A DNA stretch of 64,000 nt from VRUE01 sp036271315 (GCA_036271315.1 DATBAV010000012.1:1-64000); one strand, 5' to 3'. Counted from the first letter of the stretch, positions 37,187 through 46,054 are shown. Translations and numbers: made by a program. The notes: generated from the sequence alone by a model not told the origin.

Positions 37187-37537
37187 CAGGCAGGGGCATT
37201 CGGGAAATCAAACCACCCCCGCATATCGCCTCCATTTCAGGCACTAGTGCCTGAAATGGAGGCGATGCGAGGCGATTGGCGCCGATTTCGGCCGGCGTGT
37301 TGTTTTCCGGGCCGCCGTGTGTTGCTGCTGCTGTGGTGGTATGACCGCCACGATTGAAACGGCGGCCGGACGTGGATTTGACCCCAACGGCGGGCGGGGT
37401 CTTCGCGCGGTTCACCGCGTGGCCGAGTGCGCCCTGACTGGACGGCATTTGAACCGGATCAAGTCGCTCATCCGAGTCGAAGCGATCTGCCTCCAGTGAG
37501 TCAAGCGCCCAGACGGCCCTCGGCTACGGTTCCGGGC
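37187..37537. other. Gene-free, palindrome-rich interval upstream of the MTHFR-like gene
   Basis: About 350 bp with no convincing gene. It holds a perfect 42-nt palindrome (37225-37266), a nested stem (37307-37318 with 37359-37369 around an 8-bp hairpin at about 37333-37351), and two small hairpins (37380-37385 with 37396-37401; 37406-37410 with 37415-37419). It could be a structured leader of the downstream gene or an independent small RNA. No recognised riboswitch consensus was identified by eye. Confidence 0.5.
37225..37266. repeat. 42-nt perfect palindrome
   Basis: Twenty-one bases followed immediately by their exact reverse complement, with CACTAGTG at the centre. No T tract follows, unlike the tRNA terminator 45 bp upstream. 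Possible roles are a protein-binding site or an RNA stem. Confidence 0.85.
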
Positions 37538-38458
37538 GTGAACCTGCAACGGGGCATCGCTGCTCGGTCGGGCGAGCTCCTGCTCTTCGCGGTAACGCCG
37601 CCGCGACTGGCGACGAGCCCGCAGGAGGCCGCAGAGATCGGCCGGGTCACCCTGGAGCGGCTGCGGCCGTTGGCAATCGACGGCCTCGTCCTCTACGACA
37701 TCGATGACGAAAGCGATCGCAATCCCGACGAGCGCCCGTTTCCGTTTCTGCCGACGATGGACCCCGCCGACTATCTGGCCCGTGATCTTGCCCGGCTGGA
37801 GGTTCCCGCCATCGTCTACCGCGCCGTGGGCAAGTACCGAGAGGATCGTCTCCGCTCCTGGTTGGAGGAGCAGGATCCGTCTCAAGCGCTCACGGTGTTC
37901 GTCGGGTCCTCCTCGCGCGAGAAGGCCGTTCTCACCTTGCTCGCCCGAGCCTACGAGCTGCGCGACGAGGTGCAGCCGGAGCTGCCGCTCGGTGGGGTCG
38001 CGATCTCCGAGCGACATGCGCGGCTGGGCGATGAGCACCTGCGGCTGATCGCGAAGCAGGCCGCGGGCTGCTCCTTCTTCATCACCCAGATCGTCTACGA
38101 CGTCAACGCGGCGAAGAACCTGATCTCCGACTACCACCACGAGTGCGCCGCGCGGAACCTCGAACCGGTGCCGTTCGTGTTCAGCTTCTCGGTTTGCGGT
38201 TCGCCCAAGACCTTGGAGTTCCTCCAGTGGCTCGGCGTTGCCGTCCCACGCTGGATCGAGAACGAGCTGCGCCATGCCGACGACACTCTCGATGCCTCCT
38301 ACGGGCAGGCGGTCGCCATGGCTGTCGACCTGATCGCGTTCTGCCGGAGGCTGGGGGCCCCGTTCGGGCTCAACGTCGAGAGCGTCTCGATCCGCAAGGT
38401 CGAGATCGAGGCCTCGGTACGGCTGGCCACACGGCTGAGAGCCGAGCTGCGCCGCTGA
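37538..38458 (+). CDS. Methylenetetrahydrofolate reductase-like protein
   Basis: A 306-residue TIM-barrel protein resembling the MTHFR family, which reduces methylene-THF to methyl-THF. Supportive segments are LLFAVTPPRLATSP near the N-terminus, GCSFFITQIVYDVNAAKNLI (the family has a G-x-D-F-x-x-TQ segment here) and GLNVESVSIRKVEIEAS near the C-terminus. The catalytic Glu region is not the canonical E-x-x-PP, so an MTHFR-related but distinct activity is possible. GTG 37538 starts the conserved part. The upstream 350 bp is unusually structured. Confidence 0.75.
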   Translation: MNLQRGIAARSGELLLFAVTPPRLATSPQEAAEIGRVTLERLRPLAIDGLVLYDIDDESDRNPDERPFPFLPTMDPADYLARDLARLEVPAIVYRAVGKYREDRLRSWLEEQDPSQALTVFVGSSSREKAVLTLLARAYELRDEVQPELPLGGVAISERHARLGDEHLRLIAKQAAGCSFFITQIVYDVNAAKNLISDYHHECAARNLEPVPFVFSFSVCGSPKTLEFLQWLGVAVPRWIENELRHADDTLDASYGQAVAMAVDLIAFCRRLGAPFGLNVESVSIRKVEIEASVRLATRLRAELRR

Positions 38459-38569
38459 GCGTGCCCGTCACGCCGCCACCTCGGATTTCTCTAGTGCCCG
38501 GAACCGCCCCGATACGCGGCGCTTGTGGCGGATTCCGACTTGTCTCAATCCCAAGGCGGTGGTATCCCG

Positions 38570-39049
38570 TTAGCTGGTGGGAGCGCATTCGGTGAGGCCG
38601 TAGGGGTGCGCCAACTTCGCGAAGCTGGCGAAGCTTTCATTGGTCAGACTCGTCGGGTCGCTCTTCACCTTGTTCAGGTCCTGCTGGGCGATTTCGAGCA
38701 TGTTGCTGACGGTGTCCTGGTCTGCAGATGGCGCGTCGAGAGCTTCTATACCGTCGATCTGATCCTGGACGGTGGGGGCCCATTCGTCGGCCACGTAGCT
38801 TTTGAACTGGGACGGACTGGCTTGCGTGCCGAGGGTTTTTTCGGCGCTCGCAAGCTGGCGATTGCCTTTGCTGCAGATCGCGTTTGCCTGTGTCAGAAAC
38901 TGAGACTTAGTGAGTGTCGCCGTCGAGTCGCTGCTGCTGCCGCATCCGGCTGCCAGCGACCCGACGACCAATAGCATCGCGACGGCGATTGGCCCGGACC
39001 CTGCGCGTCCAGGCCGGGAGATGATTGTGGTGAGGCGACGTTTGCTCAA
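38570..39049 (-). CDS. Small secreted lipoprotein
   Basis: A 159-residue protein with a basic N-terminus, a hydrophobic stretch (about 20-33) and lipobox SLAAGC (Cys36), so it is probably lipid-anchored outside the membrane. The mature part is soluble, Ser/Thr/Gln-rich, with FLTQANAICSKGNRQLASAEK, a pattern common in small actinobacterial lipoproteins of unknown function. AAAGGAAG four bases before TTG 39049 sets the start, although the frame is open to 39385. Divergent from the histidine kinase genes. Confidence 0.75.
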   Translation of the reverse strand: MSKRRLTTIISRPGRAGSGPIAVAMLLVVGSLAAGCGSSSDSTATLTKSQFLTQANAICSKGNRQLASAEKTLGTQASPSQFKSYVADEWAPTVQDQIDGIEALDAPSADQDTVSNMLEIAQQDLNKVKSDPTSLTNESFASFAKLAHPYGLTECAPTS

Positions 39050-39053
39050 GGAT

Positions 39054-39061
39054 CTTCCTTT
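39054..39061 (-). promoter_or_regulatory. Ribosome binding site of the lipoprotein gene
   Basis: AAAGGAAG on the minus strand, four bases before the TTG at 39049. This decides the start within a much longer open frame. Confidence 0.65.
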
Positions 39062-39253
39062 CGGAGACCGCCGGGTGTCGGCGGCAATTGGCGCCAACGT
39101 ACGCCGGACAGCGCCTCCTGTCGTCGGCCGGAGGGCCGATCGTGACTCGCTCGCGGGAGTGATCTGGAGGAGCCACCGCGTCGTCCTCGAGGATGAGTGT
39201 GAATCCTCACCGAGGAGGATGCCCGAGCGCAGCGGCGGCGCTACTTTGCGGAG

Positions 39254-40438
39254 ATGCCGTTCCCCGCGCGCAGGCTGTCTTCCCGGTTGGGTCGCTTGGA
39301 TCCGGCGAGGGTCGACGAGCTGGTCGGGTTCCTGCTGTTGGTTGCGATCCAGCTTCAGGTCTGGCTGAGTCCGAACGTCGGGCATCGGATTGCGGAGGCG
39401 CTCGCGGGCGTGGTCCTGTCAGCGGCGGTGATGGTTCGCCGCCGCTGGCCACTGGGAGCGCTGCTGGCCGTCTTCGTCGCGGTGACGGCCCAGGATGCCG
39501 TCGGCGGTCGGGTGACCCAGAGCACGCCTGGCGCGATCGTGGCGCTGATCCTGGTCTTCTACGCTGGCGGCGCCGTTCCGAGCGAGCGCCGTGCCTGGCT
39601 TGCTCTGGCCATCGGACTGGCCGGCGGCTGCGTCGCCGTGACGATCGAGACGGGGGAATTCTCGGACCTGTTCTTCACGCTGACTTTTCTGATTCTGCTG
39701 CCGTGGGGAGTGGGTCGGATCCTGCATGAGCGTGGCGCTCGCGAACGCGCCAATCGCCAGCGGGCCGAGCGACTCGACGGCGAGCGCGAGCAGCGAGTCA
39801 GGACGGCGGCACAGAGCGAGAGGGTGAGGGTCGCGCGAGAGCTGCACGATGTAATCGCGCATAGCGTCTCGGTGATGGTGGTGCAGGCTGGCGGCGCCCG
39901 CACGGTGATGGATTCCGAACCGGAGCGCGCCGAGGACTCGCTGCGTTCGGTCGAGCGCGCCGGCCGCGAGGCGCTGGCGGAGATGCGCCGCTTGCTGGGG
40001 GTGCTCGACAGCGGCACGGACCCGCGGGAGCTCGCGCCGCAGCCCGGGCTCGCCGACATCGAAAGCCTCGTCCGCCGCGCCCGATCGGCCGGGGTCGCGG
40101 CCGATCTGCGCATAGAGGGCGTCGCCACGACGATCCCGCCGGCGCTCGACCTCTGCGCGTATCGGATCGTCCAAGAGGCGCTGACCAACGCAATCAAGCA
40201 CGCCGGCCCGGCGGGCGCCGAGGTCTGCGTGCGGTGGGCCGAGGACGCGCTGGAGCTCGAGGTCTGCGACGACGGGCGCGGGCCGATCGCGAACGGTGGC
40301 GCCTCGGGTGGGCACGGCATCGCCGGCATGCGCGAGCGAGCGGCGCTCCACGGCGGCATCATCCACGCCGGCGCCGGCGTGGAGAGCGGGTTCGCCGTAC
40401 GCGCCCGACTCCCGCTCTCTCCGGAACGGCTTCGATGA
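39254..40438 (+). CDS. NarL-family sensor histidine kinase (intact)
   Basis: A 394-residue membrane sensor kinase. Four to five N-terminal helices (about 22-155) have no large extracellular domain. HisKA_3 is ERVRVARELHDVIAHSV with phospho-acceptor His198; the HATPase domain has N box QEALTNAIKHA, CDDGRGP and GHGIAGMRER. All catalytic boxes are present. It is followed, with ATGA overlap, by a second kinase-like gene and then a response regulator, so all three are co-translated. Confidence 0.9.
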   Translation: MPFPARRLSSRLGRLDPARVDELVGFLLLVAIQLQVWLSPNVGHRIAEALAGVVLSAAVMVRRRWPLGALLAVFVAVTAQDAVGGRVTQSTPGAIVALILVFYAGGAVPSERRAWLALAIGLAGGCVAVTIETGEFSDLFFTLTFLILLPWGVGRILHERGARERANRQRAERLDGEREQRVRTAAQSERVRVARELHDVIAHSVSVMVVQAGGARTVMDSEPERAEDSLRSVERAGREALAEMRRLLGVLDSGTDPRELAPQPGLADIESLVRRARSAGVAADLRIEGVATTIPPALDLCAYRIVQEALTNAIKHAGPAGAEVCVRWAEDALELEVCDDGRGPIANGGASGGHGIAGMRERAALHGGIIHAGAGVESGFAVRARLPLSPERLR

Positions 40439-41601
40439 AATCGCTGCGCAACCGCCTGGTCGGAATCGACGGCCATCGCCTCGACGCCGTCGTGGCGATG
40501 GCACTCCTCGTCGAGCTCGAGCTCGAGTGCTGGCTTGACCATGGGGTCTCGAGCTTGGCCCTCACCTCGATCGCCGCGGTGCTCGTCATCGCCCCGGTTG
40601 CCGTCCGGCGACGGTGGCCCGCCGCCGCGCTCGTCTTCTCGACGACGGCTCTAATGACCCAGGCGCTGCTTGGCGGCGACCTCGACGCGACCAACGGGGT
40701 CAGCGTGCTCCTGGCCCTCGGTTTGCTCGCCTATTCCGCGGGCTCGCAGCTCGATCTGCGCCGTGGGCTCGTAACGCTGGTTCTCGGCGGCGCAATGGCC
40801 AGCGGCTTCGTCTTCCTCACTGCGCCGAGCGCTTCTGCGGGAATCGGCTCGGCCCTGTTCGTTCTGGGCCTGGTACTCGCCACCCCCTGGTTCGTCGGGC
40901 GCCTGTCGCGCGCGCGCAGTCGTCGTGCCGCGGCGTTCAGAGAGCTGGCGACCCAGGCCGCCTCCGAGCACGCCGAGCACGAGCGTGCCGCGATCGCACA
41001 GGAGCGAGTGCGCCTCGGCGTCGAGCTGCAGGACATCATCGCCCACAGCGTCAGCGCGATGGTGGTCCAGGCCGGCGGCGCGCGGCGGTTGCTGGGAAGC
41101 GACCCGCAGCGGGCCCGCGACTCGATTCTGACCGTCGAGCAAACCGGCCGCGAGGCGCTCGCCGACATGCGTCGCCTGCTCGGCATGCTGCGCAAGGACG
41201 ACGATCCGCAAGCGCTTGCCCCTCAGCCCGGCCTTGACCAGCTGAGGACGTTGATCGACTCCGTCCATGACAACGGCCTGCCCTGCGAGCTGCATGTGGA
41301 GGGCGAGCCGATCGACCTGACGCCGGGAATCGACCTCGTCGGATACCGGGTGATCGAGGCGACGCTGTGCAGAGCCGCCGAGCGCCACGGTGGCGGCGCT
41401 GTGGTGACGGTCCGCTACCGGCCGAACGCCCTTGAGCTCGAGATCCGTGGTCATGGCGCGACCCCCGGCCTCGAGCAGGAGCTGCGCGGAATGTCCGAGC
41501 GCGTCGCCCTCTATGACGGAAGCCTTCGCGAGCTCTTGACAGAGGACGACGAATTCGCGCTGCAGGCCCGCCTGCCCCTCGAGGCGATGTCACCGGCATG
41601 A
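40435..41601 (+). CDS. Histidine-kinase-like protein lacking the phospho-His (pseudokinase)
   Basis: A 388-residue paralogue of the preceding kinase with the same layout (N-terminal helices to about 165, then a dimerisation/HisKA_3 region). The phospho-acceptor motif reads VELQDIIAHSVSAMVVQAGG: Gln199 replaces the His of the LHD motif. The N box is VIEATLCRAAERHG, without the Asn, and the ATP-binding glycine boxes are degraded (EIRGHGATPGLEQEL). The dimerisation helices remain close to those of the neighbour. It probably cannot autophosphorylate and may modulate the partner kinase by heterodimerisation. The frame is open and translation-coupled, so it is not a decayed pseudogene. Confidence 0.88.
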   Translation: MKSLRNRLVGIDGHRLDAVVAMALLVELELECWLDHGVSSLALTSIAAVLVIAPVAVRRRWPAAALVFSTTALMTQALLGGDLDATNGVSVLLALGLLAYSAGSQLDLRRGLVTLVLGGAMASGFVFLTAPSASAGIGSALFVLGLVLATPWFVGRLSRARSRRAAAFRELATQAASEHAEHERAAIAQERVRLGVELQDIIAHSVSAMVVQAGGARRLLGSDPQRARDSILTVEQTGREALADMRRLLGMLRKDDDPQALAPQPGLDQLRTLIDSVHDNGLPCELHVEGEPIDLTPGIDLVGYRVIEATLCRAAERHGGGAVVTVRYRPNALELEIRGHGATPGLEQELRGMSERVALYDGSLRELLTEDDEFALQARLPLEAMSPA

Positions 41602-42269
41602 GCATCGGTGTTCTGATCGCCGACGACCAGGCGCTCGTCCGGGCGGGCTTTCGAATGATCCTCGAGGCCGAGCAGGATCTGCGTGTCGTCGCCGAGGCAA
41701 AGGACGGCGAGGAGGCGGTGCAGGCTGCCCGCCGCAAGAGGCCGGACATCGTGCTGATGGATATCCGAATGCCGGTAATGGACGGGCTCGATGCCACTCG
41801 TCGGATCATCGCCGCGACGGAAGAGCCGCCCCGGGTTCTGATTCTGACCACCTTCGACCTCGACGAGTACGTTTTCGACGCGCTCCATGCGGGCGCCAGT
41901 GGATTCCTGCTCAAGGACGTCCCACCCGAGCAACTCGTCGCCGGAATACGCATCGTCGCGGAGGGCGATTCGCTGCTGTCCCCATCGGTGACCCGGCGAC
42001 TGATCGAGTCCTTCGTCCACCAGTACCCGCAAACACCGGACCCGCCAGGACTGGAGGAGCTCACCGCGCGTGAGCTCGAGATCCTCGGCCTCATCGCCCG
42101 CGGTCTCTCCAACGCCGAGATCGCCGAACAGCTTGTGGTCTCCAGCACGACGGTCAAGACCCATGTGGCGAGAGTGCTCTCGAAGCTCGGCCTTCGGGAC
42201 CGCGTTCAGGCCGTCGTGCTCGCCTACGAGGCCGGCATCGTCAGTCCAGGGCGCGACCAGGTGGACTGA
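41598..42269 (+). CDS. NarL/LuxR-type response regulator
   Basis: A 223-residue regulator. The receiver (1-120) has acidic pocket Asp9/Asp10, phospho-acceptor Asp55 in LMDIRMPVMDG, the Thr of ILTTFD and the Lys of FLLKDV. The LuxR helix-turn-helix (about 155-215) has LTARELEILGLIARGLSNAEI and STTVKTHVARVLSKL. Last gene of the three-gene locus (ATGA overlap). The target genes are unknown. Confidence 0.95.
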   Translation: MSIGVLIADDQALVRAGFRMILEAEQDLRVVAEAKDGEEAVQAARRKRPDIVLMDIRMPVMDGLDATRRIIAATEEPPRVLILTTFDLDEYVFDALHAGASGFLLKDVPPEQLVAGIRIVAEGDSLLSPSVTRRLIESFVHQYPQTPDPPGLEELTARELEILGLIARGLSNAEIAEQLVVSSTTVKTHVARVLSKLGLRDRVQAVVLAYEAGIVSPGRDQVD

Positions 42270-42575
42270 GGATCGACTCTTGTGAGGTGAAGCTCAAGCG
42301 AACGCTCACCTAAAGCCTTCCCGGTATCCGTCTGCGCCACCTGTAGCGAGTGCAGCATCGCGCTACCAAGCCCGCCGCACTCCTGGACGCTAGGAAACTG
42401 CCGGTGGGAGGGGGTGACCATCTCATCGGCAGCCATTGCTCGAAGCCTGGGGCGAGGCTGGCTGTGCCAGACTCGGGGCAACGCAGCACGACGCGGAGTG
42501 CAGTGGTGTCAGCCGCCGCCCACCGATTAGAAAGCGTCTGAGTCGGCTGAACCTCTACCGGGATGGGAGCTCGTC
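42270..42575. other. Intergenic interval with no supported feature
   Basis: About 306 bp between the response regulator and the small membrane protein gene. I see short open frames without codon bias and no convincing terminator, promoter or RNA element. Confidence 0.5.
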
Positions 42576-42773
42576 TTGCTATTCGTCGGACTAGGCATCT
42601 TGTATTTCGTTCTCTTGGTTGTTCTTGGCGTCAGGACGTTCCAGAACAAGCACTACTTCCTCTTCGCCTTCGGTTTTGTCATCCCGGTCATCTGGATCGT
42701 CGGGGCGATGTTGCCGCCGAAAGGCATGTCCCGTGTGGACGAGATGTATGCCCGTCGCGGCGAGACGGATTAG
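42576..42773 (+). CDS. Small two-helix membrane protein
   Basis: A 65-residue protein with two hydrophobic helices (about 3-19 and 28-45) separated by FQNKHYF, and a short charged tail DEMYARRGETD. TTG 42576 is preceded by GGGAG at suitable distance. This layout (helix, aromatic loop, helix, charged tail) is typical of actinobacterial hypothetical membrane proteins. It precedes galM by 19 nt. Confidence 0.6.
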   Translation: MLFVGLGILYFVLLVVLGVRTFQNKHYFLFAFGFVIPVIWIVGAMLPPKGMSRVDEMYARRGETD

Positions 42774-42792
42774 GCGCCTCGGCCTCATAGCC

Positions 42793-43704
42793 ATGACCCC
42801 ACCCTCAGGCGAGCAGTTCGAGATCTCCCACGGCGAGCAGCGGGCGACGATCATCGAGGTCGGCGGCGGGGTGCGCCGGTACGAGGTCGGCGGTCGCCCC
42901 GTCCTCGATCCCTATCCGCTCGAGGCGATCTGCGACGGCGCTCACGGAGCACCGCTGATCCCCTGGCCCAACCGCCTAGCCGACGGCCGCTACAGCTTCG
43001 ACGGAGACGACTACCAAGTGGCGCTGACCGAGCCGACCAAGCGCAACGCGATCCACGGCTTCTTGCGCTGGCGCAGCTGGGAGGCATTGGAGAAGGAGCC
43101 GGAGCGGGTGGTGATGGCGACGACGATCCACCCCATGGAGGGCTATCCGTTCGCGCTCGCGGTCAGCGTGGCCTACGAGCTTGGCGAGGCAGGATTGACG
43201 GTCACCACGACCGCGACCAACGTCGGTGCCCGGCCGTGTCCCTATGCGTGCGGACAGCATCCCTACCTCTCGCCGGGCGCCGGATTGATCGACGAGTGCA
43301 GCCTCGAGCTCGACGCGCAGACGCGGATCCTCACCGACGCCGAGCGCCAGCTACCAACCGGGACGGAGGCCGTCGCCGGCACCGCCTTCGACTTCAGGGC
43401 GGCGCGTCGGCTGGGCGATCAACGCCTCGACTTCGCCTTCACCGACTTGGCGCGCGATGAGGCGGGGCGAGCCTGGGTGCGCCTGGCGGCGCCGGACTCC
43501 CACCGCGCGGAGCTCTGGGTCGACGAGCACTATCCGATCATCGAGCTCTATACCGGCGACACGCTGAGCGAGCAGCGGCGCCGGCGCGGCATCGGCACCG
43601 AGCCGATGTCCTGTCCGCCCAACGCATTCCAGACGGGGGAGGGGGTTCTGCGCCTCGAGCCCGGCCAGGCCGCGAGGAGTCAGTGGGGCGCGCGGCTCTC
43701 CTGA
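42793..43704 (+). CDS. galM: Aldose 1-epimerase
   Basis: Interconverts alpha and beta anomers of hexoses. At 303 residues with PLIPWPNRLADGRYSF, AIHGFLRWRSW (catalytic His), CGQHPYLSPG (second His) and C-terminal EPMSCPPNAFQTG (Glu). It converges on a glucose-1-dehydrogenase-like gene 13 bp away; the pair suggests anomer balancing for glucose oxidation. ATG 42793 chosen by family N-terminus. Confidence 0.9.
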   Translation: MTPPSGEQFEISHGEQRATIIEVGGGVRRYEVGGRPVLDPYPLEAICDGAHGAPLIPWPNRLADGRYSFDGDDYQVALTEPTKRNAIHGFLRWRSWEALEKEPERVVMATTIHPMEGYPFALAVSVAYELGEAGLTVTTTATNVGARPCPYACGQHPYLSPGAGLIDECSLELDAQTRILTDAERQLPTGTEAVAGTAFDFRAARRLGDQRLDFAFTDLARDEAGRAWVRLAAPDSHRAELWVDEHYPIIELYTGDTLSEQRRRRGIGTEPMSCPPNAFQTGEGVLRLEPGQAARSQWGARLS

Positions 43705-43717
43705 CCGACGGAGGCGC

Positions 43718-44776
43718 TCAATCGCCGCCGCCGATCTCGATCACGACCTTGACGTCGTCGGGCTGAGCCTCCAGCGCCTCCGCGTAGCTCTCCAGCGGCA
43801 CCCTGCGGGTGATCATCTTCTCCAGCCAGGCGCGGTCGGCTGCGGCCAGGGCCTCGGCGGCCGCCTGGTAGTGGCGATGGTTGGCGTTGACCGAGCCCAG
43901 CACCGCGTTGTTCTGCAGGACCAGGTCGCGATTGATCGAGCCGGCTTCCACGGAGAGGGTCCCGCCGGCGGGGGAGAGCCCGGTCAGGCAGACGATCCCG
44001 CCGGGGGCAAGGTGGTCCATCGCGTCGAAGACGAGCTTGCCGACGCCGGTGGCCTCGAGGATCGCGTCGGCCCTCGCCTTCCCCATCGCCGAGGCGATGT
44101 CGCCGGAGTGGTAGGTCGCGCCGAGATCCTCGACCAGTTTCGGCTTGGGCCCATCGATGACCTGGTCGAGGACGTGGACCTCGAAGCCTCGCTGCACCCC
44201 GAGCATCGCGCCCAGCAGCCCGATTGGCCCGGCGCCGGTGACCAGCATTCGGCGGGGCTCGAAGCGCATCGCCTCCCCGATCCGCTGGATCTGCTCGATC
44301 GCCTTGGCGACCACCGTCGTCGGCTCCATCAGCATTCCGACCGAGCGCAGCCCGGGGTCGAGCTTGACGCAGTACTCGCGCTCCACCCGCCAGCGCTCGG
44401 AGCCGTAGCCGTCGAGCTGGTTGATTCCGCGCTCCTTGAAGAGGCCGTTTCGACACATGTCGAATTCGCCCCGCCCGCAGGCCTCGCAGGGGACCGGGTC
44501 GGGGCGGCGGACGATCCCGACGACTAGGTCCCCGGCTGCGAAATCGCCGCCCTCCGGCGCCTCCCGGACGACGCCGAGCGACTCGTGGCCCAGCACCAGG
44601 CGCTCTCGTCCGGCGGGCGCCTGGCCGTAGTCGCCGGCGATGATCTCGCGGTCGGTGCCGCAGACGCCGAGCGCCAGGCCATCGACCAATACATCGCCCT
44701 GCTCGGGCCCGGGCTCCTCGACGTCGGTCACCGCGGCCGAGCCCTTCTGCTCGGGAATGACGGTCAATGCACGCAT
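43718..44776 (-). CDS. Glucose 1-dehydrogenase-like zinc MDR enzyme
   Basis: A 352-residue medium-chain dehydrogenase like archaeal glucose 1-dehydrogenase. Catalytic zinc ligands lie in GVCGTDREI and GHESLGVV; a reduced structural zinc loop has PCEACGRGEFDMC. The nucleotide-binding motif is VTGAGPIGLLGAMLG. GAGGAG precedes ATG 44776, which is preferred over an upstream extension to 44878. The likely reaction is D-glucose to gluconolactone with NAD(P); other sugars are possible. Confidence 0.85.
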   Translation of the reverse strand: MRALTVIPEQKGSAAVTDVEEPGPEQGDVLVDGLALGVCGTDREIIAGDYGQAPAGRERLVLGHESLGVVREAPEGGDFAAGDLVVGIVRRPDPVPCEACGRGEFDMCRNGLFKERGINQLDGYGSERWRVEREYCVKLDPGLRSVGMLMEPTTVVAKAIEQIQRIGEAMRFEPRRMLVTGAGPIGLLGAMLGVQRGFEVHVLDQVIDGPKPKLVEDLGATYHSGDIASAMGKARADAILEATGVGKLVFDAMDHLAPGGIVCLTGLSPAGGTLSVEAGSINRDLVLQNNAVLGSVNANHRHYQAAAEALAAADRAWLEKMITRRVPLESYAEALEAQPDDVKVVIEIGGGD

Positions 44777-44910
44777 CGTTCTGCTCCTCGCTGACGGGTT
44801 GCGCACGGAACCTATATCGCGACAGGAGTGGGCGGGGGGTGTTTTGGTGAACACCGGGCACCAGTCCTTAACGTCCACCCGTCACGGCGGGGTCTAGGCT
44901 CAGCAGGCCG

Positions 44911-45585
44911 ATGCCCACCGATCGCCTCGCAATCCTCTTCGACATCGACGGCACCTTGATCGACACCGGCGGCGCCGGCGCCGCCTCCTGGCGCCTTGCC
45001 TTCGATGAGCTCTACGACATCCCGGCCGACATCGGCGAGTTCACCGACGCCGGCATGACCGATCCCGCGGTCGGTCGCAAGACCTTCGAAGCGGTCCTGC
45101 ACCGCAAGCCCGAGCGCAAGGAGTTCACCCGCCTGATGGAGCGGCGCCTGCACTACCTTCACCAGACCGTTGAGGAGTCCGAGGGATACCGCGTCCTGCC
45201 TGGTGTCGAGAAACTGCTGCCCCGCCTGATCGAGGATGGCTATTTGGTCGGCCTCGTCACCGGCAACACCGAAGCCGCCGCTCACATCAAGCTCCACCGA
45301 GCGAGGCTCAACCGCTTCTTTTCGTTCGGTGGCTACGGCTCGGACGCCAACGAGCGCCCCGAGGTGACGCGGCTCGCCCTCAAACGAGCGAGCCTGGTCT
45401 ATGGCGAGGCCGTCAGTCCTGACCAAGCGATCGCCCTCGGTGATACTCCGCTCGACGTCACCGGCGCCCACGCCGCCGGAATCGAGTGCGTTGGCGTGGG
45501 CAGCCACAAGTTCAGCGCCGAGCAGCTGCGCGAGGCGGGCGCCGACTACGCGATTTCCACGCTTGAGGAAGCTCTGCCGTTCTGA
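44911..45585 (+). CDS. HAD-superfamily phosphatase
   Basis: A 224-residue HAD hydrolase with nucleophile motif FDIDGTLIDTGGAG, motif II VTGNTE, and motif III/IV ALGDTPLDVTGAHAAG. The cap is the helical C1 type. The best family match is phosphoglycolate phosphatase/Gph-like, but the substrate is open. The start at 44911 lies 135 nt from the start of the divergent dehydrogenase gene. Confidence 0.87.
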   Translation: MPTDRLAILFDIDGTLIDTGGAGAASWRLAFDELYDIPADIGEFTDAGMTDPAVGRKTFEAVLHRKPERKEFTRLMERRLHYLHQTVEESEGYRVLPGVEKLLPRLIEDGYLVGLVTGNTEAAAHIKLHRARLNRFFSFGGYGSDANERPEVTRLALKRASLVYGEAVSPDQAIALGDTPLDVTGAHAAGIECVGVGSHKFSAEQLREAGADYAISTLEEALPF

Positions 45586-45606
45586 GCCGCGCTGGGCTGG
45601 TGCTAG

Positions 45607-46005
45607 TCAACCCCACCAGTCGCGCTGGCCCTCGACGTCTCCGCGTGGATTCTCGCCGAGATTGGGCGCGCCGATGACGAGGATCTCGAGGCCCTCCGGG
45701 CCGGCCTCGTAGCCTCGCCACGTACCGGGCGGAACGCGCACCGCGTCCCACTCCTCGAGCTCGACGATCTCGTCGTCGAGCTTCATCCGCCCGCTCCCGC
45801 GCACGATTACGTACACCTCCTCCTGCTTCTCGTGCGTGTGGCCGTAGGGAAAGCGATAGCCGGGCGGGACGCGCTGGTAGGTCAGGCCGGATTGATCGAG
45901 CTCGAGCGCTTTGGTCGCTGCGCGGAACTCCAGGTCCGGTGAGCCGTCGAAGTTGGAGCCGAGATCCTCCAGATCCGCCTTCAGGTTCCTGAGAGTGAAC
46001 GGCAC
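45607..46005 (-). CDS. Cupin-domain protein
   Basis: A 132-residue single cupin. Motif 1 is GYRFPYGHTHEKQEEVYVIV (His, His, Glu ligands) and motif 2 is DAVRVPPGTWRGYEAG, where the usual His is replaced by Arg. Possibly a sugar or small-acid binding protein; function unknown. GTG start. It converges with the HAD gene. Confidence 0.85.
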   Translation of the reverse strand: MPFTLRNLKADLEDLGSNFDGSPDLEFRAATKALELDQSGLTYQRVPPGYRFPYGHTHEKQEEVYVIVRGSGRMKLDDEIVELEEWDAVRVPPGTWRGYEAGPEGLEILVIGAPNLGENPRGDVEGQRDWWG

Positions 46006-46054
46006 GGCGCGATTCTAGGACGCGACGTGGATGAGGCTCGACACCTCAGCGACC

